From Sphingomonas oryzagri (GTDB taxonomy: Bacteria > Pseudomonadota > Alphaproteobacteria > Sphingomonadales > Sphingomonadaceae), in assembly GCF_029906645.1 (NCBI RefSeq), contig NZ_JARYGZ010000005.1:89995-153994 (forward strand): 64,000 bases of DNA, read 5' to 3'. A program made the position numbers and the translations under genes. This document shows, in pieces, positions 8,520 through 15,840 of the stretch; the stretch's first letter is position 1, and the number at the start of each line of letters is the position of its first letter. The notes under the pieces are model-generated. The model ran no database searches, was not told where the DNA came from, and was given only the letters and a program-made list of their open reading frames with translations.

Positions 8520-9853
8520 GGGGCCTCGCTGGAAGGGTGGAGGGGGGCGTTGAGGAGGCGACCGAAGATCAACGCGGCCAGCACGCCCGCACCGGCGATC
8601 GCGGCGTTGAGCAGCCAGAAGCCGGCCGGTCCCAGCGGCTCGTAGAAGCGGGCGAGCCAGCCGGCGGAAAGGTTGGCGACGAACAGCCCGGCATAGGCGA
8701 CGCCCATCAGGGTCGCCGTGAGCCGGGGCGGGGCCGCGCGCGACACGGCGGCGAGCAGCACCGGCATCACGAACAGATAAGCGGACGACGAGAGCAGGAA
8801 ATATCCGAAGCCCCACAGCACGCCGAGGCTATGCGGCTCCCGCCAGCCCCGCGCGTAGAAGGCGAGCAGCAGGTCGGCCGCCGCCAGCATCGCGCAGCCG
8901 ATCGCGAACTTGCCGGTCACGCTCGGCTCGCGGCCCGCCGCCGCCTGCCGCTTCCACAGCATCAGCACCAGCGGGGTGGACAGCACCGTCACCAGCCCGT
9001 CGCTGGCGAGATACCAGGCGACCGGCATCTCGAAGCCGAAGAGGTGGCGGTCGGCGGCGGCGTCCACCCACAGCGGGAAGACGTTGTAACCCTCGCCGAA
9101 CGGCACGTTGTAGAAGGCCGAGAGCAAGACGAGGCCGAGCAACGCGGCGATCCGCCTGCCGTCGCCCGCCTGCCCGGCCTCGCGCGTCACCGTACGCCCG
9201 CGCGGCCGGTCATTGGGCAACCAGCGCCAGCCCGCGCCATAGATCAGGATACCGATCAGCATCCCGAAGCCGGCGCTGGCGAAACCCCAGTGCGCGCCCT
9301 TCGCCTCGCCGATCGTGCCGCAGACCAGCGGGCCGGCGAAGGCGCCGATGTTGATGCCGAAGTTGAACAGCAGATAGGCGCGATCCCGCCGCGCATCGCC
9401 CGCCTCGTACAGTCGCCCGACCTGCGTCGCGATATTGCCCTTGAGGCAGCCGGAACCCAGGATCAGCAGCGCCAGCGCGATCAGGAAGCTGGCATCGAAG
9501 GCGAGCAGGAAATGCCCCGCCGCCATCAGCGCGGCGCCGAGCAGAACGGTCCTGCGCCCGCCGAGCAGCCGGTCGCCGACGAGGCCGCCGAGCAGCGGCG
9601 TCAGATAGACGAGGCCCGCGTACAGGCCGAAGATCTGCGAGGCGAGCGCCTGCGTGGAGAGCGGCCCGGTGATCGCCTCCACCGTCGCGCGGAAGCCTGC
9701 GAAGCCGAGCACCTTCTGCTCGGGATGCGCGGGCAGCAGCGTCGTCACCATGTAGAGGACGAGCAGCGCCTGCATGCCGTAGAAGGAGAAGCGCTCCCAC
9801 GCCTCGGTGAGCGCGAGGAAGGCGAGGCCGCGCGGGTGGCGCCGGGCCGTCAC
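8516..9853 (-). CDS. POT/PTR-family proton-coupled transporter
   Basis: A 445-aa multi-spanning membrane protein of the proton-dependent oligopeptide transporter family. The GTG start at 9853 overlaps the upstream stop (GTGA). Longer upstream in-frame sequence is only the shadow of the preceding gene. The N-terminal helix carries the family signature ExxER (TEAWERFSFYGM), and later segments match the second POT signature (FNFGINIGAFAGP). About 12-14 transmembrane segments are visible. POT proteins normally import di- or tripeptides with protons. Its position between two exported glycosidase-like genes, overlapping both by 4 bp, is unusual and suggests that the operon handles a peptide-linked or otherwise atypical glycan product. 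Confidence 0.85.
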   Translation of the reverse strand: MTARRHPRGLAFLALTEAWERFSFYGMQALLVLYMVTTLLPAHPEQKVLGFAGFRATVEAITGPLSTQALASQIFGLYAGLVYLTPLLGGLVGDRLLGGRRTVLLGAALMAAGHFLLAFDASFLIALALLILGSGCLKGNIATQVGRLYEAGDARRDRAYLLFNFGINIGAFAGPLVCGTIGEAKGAHWGFASAGFGMLIGILIYGAGWRWLPNDRPRGRTVTREAGQAGDGRRIAALLGLVLLSAFYNVPFGEGYNVFPLWVDAAADRHLFGFEMPVAWYLASDGLVTVLSTPLVLMLWKRQAAAGREPSVTGKFAIGCAMLAAADLLLAFYARGWREPHSLGVLWGFGYFLLSSSAYLFVMPVLLAAVSRAAPPRLTATLMGVAYAGLFVANLSAGWLARFYEPLGPAGFWLLNAAIAGAGVLAALIFGRLLNAPLHPSSEAP

Positions 9854-12522
9854 GCGCGGGCCAGCCGGATGCGGGTCTGGCCGGTGCCGAGCGGGACGAC
9901 ATGCGCGCCGCGCTCGATCCCATAGCTGCCCGAGAGGCGATGGCCGCCCTCGATTACCAGCCGCGCCGCCGGGGTGTGGGCGTCGGCGGCGTCCAGCACC
10001 AGTTCGATCTCGCCGGTGGCCGGATCGAGATGCGCTTCGGCGATGCGCCCCGCCTCCAGCACCAGCCAGAGCTTTTCGGACGCGAGGAAGAGGCGGGAGC
10101 GGGCGCTGTCCTTCGGCGCGATCGAGACGCGGCCGGCACCCTCGCTCACGACACCCCCGAAGCCGACCCAGCCGAAATCGGGATGCCGCACCAGATAGGA
10201 CGCGGTGGCGAAGGCATGGCCGAAATAGCTCATGCCGTAATCGCCCGAATAGGCGTCGAACCGCATCATGTCCGGATACGAGTGGAAGGCGCACGCGCCG
10301 AAGCCGTCGCGATCGATGTTGGTGAGCGATCCCATCAGGCCGCCGTAAGCGACGCGCAGCAAGTGGATGTCGGCGGGGTCGCGCCGGAAGCTGTCGAACA
10401 GCGGGATCGCGTTGAGCGACGAGCCATAATGATGGAGCTGCCGCTCGATCCGCGCGGTCTTGCCGGCAAACAGGAAATCCCAGTAGCGGCGCGCGCTGCC
10501 ATTATAGCCCCAGTGCGGGATCAGCGGATCGTAGCCGAGGATCACCTCGCGGGCCAGCGCCGCCTTGGCCTCGTCGCCGAAGTGGCGCATCCAGACGTAG
10601 ACTTCCTCCTGGCCGGTGGAATCCCACGGCATCTCGCTGCCGAACGGATAGGCTTCCGAACTCCACGTCTTCGCCCGCTCGCGCATCGCGGCTTCCAGCG
10701 GATCGGCGAGCGTTGCCATCCCCTCGCGCCGCAGATCGGCGAGGATCGCGACGAAGACGTCGCCCTCCATTTGCCCGAACTTCACATAGTCCGGCGCGAG
10801 CTTCGGCATGGCGATGGCAGTGTTGGCCGCGCGCTCCAGATACCAGCGCCAATCGTGCGCCGTGACCAGCCCGGTGCGGTTGCGCGCCAGCCGGTACAGC
10901 ACCCATTGCGCGGCGGCGACGTGGACATAGTTGAAGGAGCGGACGATCGAATTGGCCTGATCGGGTTTCCATGCCGCCCACGTCGTCCAGTCGATCGCCG
11001 GGTCGTAATCCTGCGGGCGGGTGGGATCGTAGTGGAACAGGCTCTTGCGCACGCCATAGTCGGGCGTCTGGAGGTGGCGTTCGATCACTCCGACATGGAA
11101 GCGCTCGAACTTCGCGACCTCTTCCGCCACCGGATTGTCGAGCTGCTTCATGATCGCGGCCAGCCACGATCCGGCGCCGCCCTCGTCGCTCAGCCCCGCG
11201 ATCCAGACGCGCTTCTCCTGGGTGACGATCGCGTCGCGTTCGCGATCGTAGCTCATGATCGAGGGGCTGCGGCCGAAGCGGTCGGCTTCGTCCTCATACC
11301 ATTGCCGGGTGAACAGGAAGCGGCCGAGATCGGCGGAGGCGGTTTCCGCCGGCTTGGTCACGAAATAATGGATCGCCTGCCGCCCGCCATCGGCATGGTG
11401 GAGCGTGAGGCGGGCGCGGCCCCAGCCTTTGCCCTCGATCCGGAAGCGCCGCCAGCCGCCGGCCATGCCCGCATCCGACACGGCGAGCGCCCCGGCGGGC
11501 GAGACCTCGGCGATGGTGATCGCGCCGGCCGCCCTGACGAACAGGTCGCCGGGCAGGTCGGCGGGCAGCACGTAGCCGGGGATACCGATCGCGACCGGGC
11601 GGCCCGCCGCCTCCAGCCGCGTCTCGATGCCCCGGATCGAAGGCGCGAGGACGAAGCGGACGCCGACGGTGCGCGCCTCGCCGGGCTGGAGCGTGAAGGC
11701 GGTGGGGGTGTTCCACTGATCGGCGCCGCGCCACTCGCGATCGGCGAAGCCCTTGCTGGCGATCATCCAGCGGTAGAAGCCCTCGAAGGTCAGCTCGCGC
11801 TTGGTGCTGTCCTTCAGCAAGGCGGGCGCGCCGCCGTCGCCGGTGCCGTCGGCGATCGGCATATAGGCCTCGAACGGCGTGCCGGCTTCGGGCAGCACCA
11901 GCAGCGCCGGGCCTTTGCCGTTGAGCCGCGTCACCTGCAGATAGCCCGCGTCCAGCCCGACATAGGGATCCGCGAAGCAGGCCTGTTCGTGGGCCTGTTC
12001 CAGCGTGCGGCCGGTCAGGATATTGTCGAACGGCATGGCGAGGCCGAGGCCGCCGATCTCGACCGGCGCGGCGCTGCGGTTGCGGAGCGTGAAGCGGAGG
12101 ACGAGATCGCCGCCCTCGTGCAGCCAGTGTCGGGTGACGGTGAGGGGCGAGGAGGGGGGAAGCGGGAGTTCGGCCGCCGCGATCTCACCCGATGCGGGGG
12201 CGAGCGCCCTGGGTTGCGCGCGGTGGAAGGCGCTGGAGAGATCCTGCCAGTCGCCGCCCGTGCGGTAGCGGATGTCGATGTCGCCCAGTGCATAGAGGCC
12301 CGAGGCGACCGGTGCCTTGCGCTTGGGCACGAAGCTGAACGGGCCGGCGTCGGGAGGCGTCAGTCCGATCGCCACGCCGGTCTGCGGGCAGAGCGTGAGC
12401 GACAGTGCCGAGGCGGATGACGGGTGCGTCTTCGGCTGGGTTGCACCAGCCGTGCCGGATTGTGCTACGAGGGGAAGGGCCGCCGACAGCGCGACCATCT
12501 CCCGGCGACTGAAATCCGACAC
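9850..12522 (-). CDS. Large exported glycosidase-like protein (resembles DUF5695)
   Basis: An 890-aa protein with a Tat-like signal (SRREMVALSAALPLVA, residues about 5-25). The N-terminal half is beta-rich, with segments typical of a beta-sandwich as found before alpha/alpha-toroid glycosidases. The C-terminal half (about 420-760) is helical and aromatic-rich, with WTTWAAWKPDQANSIVRSFN, GQEEVYVWMRHFGDEA and PLIPHWGYNGSARRYWDF. I recall this architecture as the DUF5695 family of secreted proteins from plant-polysaccharide degraders, but could not confirm it. It heads the operon with the POT transporter and another exported protein, behind a strong palindromic operator at 12535-12553. Enzymatic function is unproven. 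Confidence 0.65.
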   Translation of the reverse strand: MSDFSRREMVALSAALPLVAQSGTAGATQPKTHPSSASALSLTLCPQTGVAIGLTPPDAGPFSFVPKRKAPVASGLYALGDIDIRYRTGGDWQDLSSAFHRAQPRALAPASGEIAAAELPLPPSSPLTVTRHWLHEGGDLVLRFTLRNRSAAPVEIGGLGLAMPFDNILTGRTLEQAHEQACFADPYVGLDAGYLQVTRLNGKGPALLVLPEAGTPFEAYMPIADGTGDGGAPALLKDSTKRELTFEGFYRWMIASKGFADREWRGADQWNTPTAFTLQPGEARTVGVRFVLAPSIRGIETRLEAAGRPVAIGIPGYVLPADLPGDLFVRAAGAITIAEVSPAGALAVSDAGMAGGWRRFRIEGKGWGRARLTLHHADGGRQAIHYFVTKPAETASADLGRFLFTRQWYEDEADRFGRSPSIMSYDRERDAIVTQEKRVWIAGLSDEGGAGSWLAAIMKQLDNPVAEEVAKFERFHVGVIERHLQTPDYGVRKSLFHYDPTRPQDYDPAIDWTTWAAWKPDQANSIVRSFNYVHVAAAQWVLYRLARNRTGLVTAHDWRWYLERAANTAIAMPKLAPDYVKFGQMEGDVFVAILADLRREGMATLADPLEAAMRERAKTWSSEAYPFGSEMPWDSTGQEEVYVWMRHFGDEAKAALAREVILGYDPLIPHWGYNGSARRYWDFLFAGKTARIERQLHHYGSSLNAIPLFDSFRRDPADIHLLRVAYGGLMGSLTNIDRDGFGACAFHSYPDMMRFDAYSGDYGMSYFGHAFATASYLVRHPDFGWVGFGGVVSEGAGRVSIAPKDSARSRLFLASEKLWLVLEAGRIAEAHLDPATGEIELVLDAADAHTPAARLVIEGGHRLSGSYGIERGAHVVPLGTGQTRIRLARA

Positions 12523-12534
12523 CCCGCCCTCCGA

Positions 12535-12553
12535 ATAGAATACGATATTCTAT
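12535..12553. promoter_or_regulatory. Perfect 19-bp palindromic operator candidate
   Basis: ATAGAATACGATATTCTAT is a perfect inverted repeat with 8-bp arms and a 3-bp centre. It starts 13 bp upstream of the DUF5695-like gene, in a 67-bp AT-rich gap. Its core ATACGATAT recurs in the promoter of the first TBDR. It is likely the binding site of a LacI- or GntR-type repressor; the regulator is not identified. Confidence 0.65.
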
Positions 12554-12589
12554 ATTCGATTATGGGCGAGGTGCAAGGGAAGGATCAGG

Positions 12590-13624
12590 TCAGGCGAGCG
12601 GCCCGTTCGCCACCGGTTCGCCGAACACCGGCACGCCCTCCGCATCGTAGCCGAAGGGCTGCACGCGGGTGTGGCGGTTGGGATCGAACAGCGGGTCGCC
12701 GACGATCTTCTCGTAGTCGCGCCCGTGATAGACCAGCATGTCGCGGCCGCGCTCGTCCATCGTGAAGCTGTTGTGCCCCGGACCCCACACCTTGTTCTTC
12801 GGCGAGGACTGGAAGACCGGCACCTGCGACTTGGTCCAGCGCGCCGGGTCCATGATGTCCACGTCGTCGCGCACGCTCAGCATCCCCATGCAGTAGCGCG
12901 CATCGGTGGCGCTCGCCGAGTAAGTGAGGAACAGGCGACCGTGGCGGGCCAGCACGGCGGGCGCCTCGTTCACCTTAAAGCCGCGCGTCTCCCAGTCGAG
13001 CGTGGGCACGGAGAGGCGGGCCGGCTTGGCGGCGAGCGTCAGCGCCGAGGCCATCGGCGCGATGTAGAGATTGGAATTGGTGTCGATCCCGTCCTCGCGC
13101 TGCGCCCAGGCGAAATAGCGCGTGCCGCGATGGACGAAGCTGGTGGAATCGAGGTTGAAGCTGTCCCACGCCATCTGGAACTGGCCGAGCACGTGCCACG
13201 CGCCGGTCATCGGATCGTCGCCGTCGCAGGTGATGGCATGGGTGCGGATGCGGAACACGTCCTCGCCGCCGCCGCTCGGGCCGGCGGCGAAATACATCAC
13301 CCAGCGGCCATCGACCTTGTGCAGCTCGGGCGCCCAGATGAAGCCGGAGAGCGGGCCGCTCGCCAGATGGCGCCACAGCACGCGCTCCTGCGCGGTGGCG
13401 AGGCCGGCGATGGTCTTCGACCGGCGCAGAACCAGCCGGTCATATTGGGGCACGGAGCCGGTCATGTAATACCAGCCGTCGTGCAGCATCACCTGCGCGT
13501 CGGCGCGCTGGCGGACGAGCGGGTTGACGATGCCGGCGCGGGCGCGGCGCGGCTTCGCGGCGAGCGCGGTGGCGGACAGTGCTCCGGCGCCGACGACGAA
13601 GCTGCGGCGGTCGATCAGGCTCAT
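12590..13624 (-). CDS. GH43 glycosidase, probable alpha-L-arabinofuranosidase, Tat-exported
   Basis: A 344-aa five-bladed beta-propeller glycosidase of family 43. Residues 1-30 are a Tat signal (DRRSFVVGAGALSATALA). The catalytic triad fits GH43: the base Asp42 in QRADAQV, a pKa-modulating Asp in FNLDSTSF, and the acid Glu in KVNEAPAV. FIWAPELHKV and VWGPGHNSF are typical propeller segments. GH43 enzymes cleave alpha-L-arabinofuranosides or beta-xylosides; arabinan context favours the former. The start lies 10 bp after the aldose epimerase stop, so it is the last gene of the TBDR-endoarabinanase-galM-GH43 operon. An exo-acting arabinofuranosidase on arabinan or arabinogalactan side chains is the best guess. 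Confidence 0.87.
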   Translation of the reverse strand: MSLIDRRSFVVGAGALSATALAAKPRRARAGIVNPLVRQRADAQVMLHDGWYYMTGSVPQYDRLVLRRSKTIAGLATAQERVLWRHLASGPLSGFIWAPELHKVDGRWVMYFAAGPSGGGEDVFRIRTHAITCDGDDPMTGAWHVLGQFQMAWDSFNLDSTSFVHRGTRYFAWAQREDGIDTNSNLYIAPMASALTLAAKPARLSVPTLDWETRGFKVNEAPAVLARHGRLFLTYSASATDARYCMGMLSVRDDVDIMDPARWTKSQVPVFQSSPKNKVWGPGHNSFTMDERGRDMLVYHGRDYEKIVGDPLFDPNRHTRVQPFGYDAEGVPVFGEPVANGPLA

Positions 13625-13634
13625 GCGTGTATCC

Positions 13635-14762
13635 TTAGCGCGCGGAGAAGCGGAACTCGATGTCGTTCCGATAGGTCTGGCCCGGCTCCAGCCGCACCGA
13701 TCCGAAGGCCGGCTGGTTGGGCGTATCGGGGAACATCTGCGGCTCCAGCACGATCGCGTCGCCCTCGCGGTAGATATGGCCGGACTTGCCGGTGATCGTG
13801 CCGTCGAGGAAGTTGCCCGAATAGAATTGGATGCCCGGCTCGCGCGACAGCACCTCCATCACGCGGCCCGAGACGGGGTCTTCCACCCGCGCCATCACGC
13901 GCGGCGCGGGCGCCATCGTGCGACTCACCACCCAATTGTGATCGTAACCCCGGCCGTAGCGGATCTGCGGATCGGAGCCGTCGCGGACGCGCGTGTTGAT
14001 GACGGTCGCCTTGCGGAAATCGAACACGGTGCCCGCCACCTTGCGGAACTCGCCGGTCGGGATCGCGGTGGCGTCGGTGGGGGTATATTCGTCCGCCGGG
14101 ATGGTCAGCAGCTCGCCCAGCGCACCGCGCTCCGATCCCTCGCCGGCGAGGTTCCAGTAGGTGTGGTTGGAGAGGTTGACGACCGTGGGCTTGTCGGTGG
14201 TCGCCGTGTAGCTGACCGAGACGTCGCCCCTGGCGTCGATCGCATAGACGGCGGTGGTGGTCAGCGTGCCGGGATAGCCCTGGTCGCCATCCGGGCTGAC
14301 GTAGCGCAGCGTCACGCTGGGCTTGGCGCCGCCGCTGGTCGAGACGACCTGCCACACCACCTTGTCGAAGCCCTTGGTGCCGCCGTGCAGCGAGTTCGGG
14401 CGGTCGCTGAGCGGGGTCTCATACTGCTTGCCGTCGAGCGTGAAGCGCCCCTTGGCGATGCGGTTGGCGACGCGGCCCACCGTGGCGCCGAAATAATTGG
14501 GCTTGGCGATGTATCCGGCGAGATCCGGATAGCCGAGCGCCACGTCGGCGAGCTTGCCGGCACGGTCCTTGACGAACAGCGACTGGACGCTGGCGCCGAG
14601 CGTGATGATGGTGACCGAGTTGCCCTGCGCGCTGGAGAGCGTGATCGCCTCGACCGGCGTGCCGTCCGGCATGGTGCCGAAGGGGCGGCGCGCGACGTCG
14701 GCGGCGCTCGCGGAGGTGGCGGCGAGGCACGCGGCGGCGGCGGCGATCGTCCAGGCTTTCAT
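13635..14762 (-). CDS. galM: Aldose 1-epimerase, secreted form
   Basis: A 375-aa galactose mutarotase-like enzyme with a signal peptide (MKAWTIAAAAACLAATSASA). It interconverts alpha and beta anomers of aldoses. The family motifs are present: RVANRI, NSLHGGTKGFDKVVW, the catalytic His in NHTYWNL, and the acidic segment VLEPQMFPDTPNQP. The start at 14762 is preferred over upstream in-frame codons because of the signal peptide and GGAGA nearby. It sits between two GH43 genes. In this setting a periplasmic epimerase probably equilibrates L-arabinose or D-galactose released by the hydrolases before uptake or oxidation by anomer-specific proteins. Confidence 0.92.
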   Translation of the reverse strand: MKAWTIAAAAACLAATSASAADVARRPFGTMPDGTPVEAITLSSAQGNSVTIITLGASVQSLFVKDRAGKLADVALGYPDLAGYIAKPNYFGATVGRVANRIAKGRFTLDGKQYETPLSDRPNSLHGGTKGFDKVVWQVVSTSGGAKPSVTLRYVSPDGDQGYPGTLTTTAVYAIDARGDVSVSYTATTDKPTVVNLSNHTYWNLAGEGSERGALGELLTIPADEYTPTDATAIPTGEFRKVAGTVFDFRKATVINTRVRDGSDPQIRYGRGYDHNWVVSRTMAPAPRVMARVEDPVSGRVMEVLSREPGIQFYSGNFLDGTITGKSGHIYREGDAIVLEPQMFPDTPNQPAFGSVRLEPGQTYRNDIEFRFSAR

Positions 14763-14788
14763 GCGGGTCTCCATGAGATGCGAAGGGG

Positions 14789-15826
14789 TCAGAGTGCGGC
14801 GCGGGGCCAGCCGTCCGCCGTCCAGTGGATCGGCGAGATGCGCAGCGTCGGTGCGCCGCCATGATCCTTGTCGTAGGCGTGATAGACGATGTAGTCGGTG
14901 CCGCCGTCGGACAGATAGGCGGAGTGGCCCGGCCCCCGGAACCGCTGCTGCTCCTGCAGGTCGGCCTTCAGGATCACGGTGCCCTGTCCGTCGAGCATCC
15001 GGCTGCCGTCCTCGCCCAGATACGGCCCGCGCACATCCTTCGATCGGCCGACCACCGTATAGTAGGTGCTGTTCACGCCCTTGCAGCAATAATCGTAGGA
15101 AGCGAGCAGATAGTACCAGCCGCCATGGCTGAAGAGATAGGGCGCCTCGATCGGCGCGGCGGCACCGGCGGGCGCGAGGCGCCTGGCCAGCGATATCGGC
15201 TTCTCGTCGGGCGCGAGCAGCTTGCCGGTCTTCGGGTTGAGCGCGAACAGCTTGATGCCCGACCAGAAGCTGCCGAGCGACAGCCAGTGGCGGCCCTGCG
15301 CATCGATGAAGTGATTGGGATCGATCGCGTTGAAATCGTCCTTGCTCGTCGACATCACGACGAGGCCCTGATCGGTCCAGCGATAATCGGGCGAGGCGGG
15401 ATCGAGCGTCGGGCTGGTGGCGAGGCCGATCGCCGATCGGTTGCTGCCGAAGGTCGAGAGCGCGTAATAGAGGTAATAGCGGCCGTTGAAATAATGGACG
15501 TCGGGCGCCCAGAAGTCCTTCGTGCCCGGCACCGCTTCCTTGCCCCAGGCGGGCACGTCGTCGAACAGCCCGCCGAGCAACGTCCAGTGGATCAGATCCT
15601 TGGACGCGCGCGCGGTGACGAACCTGCCCGAACCTTTGTCCTTGCCGGTGCCGTAGACGTAGAAGGTGTCGCCCTGCTTGATCATCACCGGATCGTGGAC
15701 CGGTGACAGATCGCCCGTCATCGCCGCGTTGATCGGGGATGGGGGGATCGGCGAGGGCGGAACAGGCGCGGGGGCCGCCGCCCCGATCAGGGCGGCGGCG
15801 AGGGCGAGACCGGTCAGGCGCAGCAT
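14789..15826 (-). CDS. GH43 endo-1,5-alpha-L-arabinanase-type enzyme
   Basis: A 345-aa exported GH43 protein. The signal peptide (about 1-20) is followed by a Pro/Ser linker. The catalytic set is clear: the base Asp45 in SPVHDPVMI, the Asp in FNAIDPNHF, and the acid Glu in IEAPYLF. Further conserved segments include TKDFWAPDVHYFNGRYYLYY, SFWSGIKLF and FRGPGHSAY. This pattern and length fit arabinan endo-1,5-alpha-L-arabinosidases, which cut the alpha-1,5-linked backbone of arabinan. It starts 14 bp after the TBDR stop and 26 bp before galM, so it belongs to the TBDR operon and identifies arabinan as a probable substrate. An exo-mode within the same subfamily is possible. Confidence 0.9.
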   Translation of the reverse strand: MLRLTGLALAAALIGAAAPAPVPPSPIPPSPINAAMTGDLSPVHDPVMIKQGDTFYVYGTGKDKGSGRFVTARASKDLIHWTLLGGLFDDVPAWGKEAVPGTKDFWAPDVHYFNGRYYLYYALSTFGSNRSAIGLATSPTLDPASPDYRWTDQGLVVMSTSKDDFNAIDPNHFIDAQGRHWLSLGSFWSGIKLFALNPKTGKLLAPDEKPISLARRLAPAGAAAPIEAPYLFSHGGWYYLLASYDYCCKGVNSTYYTVVGRSKDVRGPYLGEDGSRMLDGQGTVILKADLQEQQRFRGPGHSAYLSDGGTDYIVYHAYDKDHGGAPTLRISPIHWTADGWPRAAL

Positions 15827-15840
15827 GGCCGGCCGCCCGA

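Noticed and set aside
8517..8816. N-terminal extension of the exported protein ending at 6213
   Set aside because: The extension translates the POT gene in another frame. The ATG at 8519 gives a Tat signal and the expected ATGA overlap.
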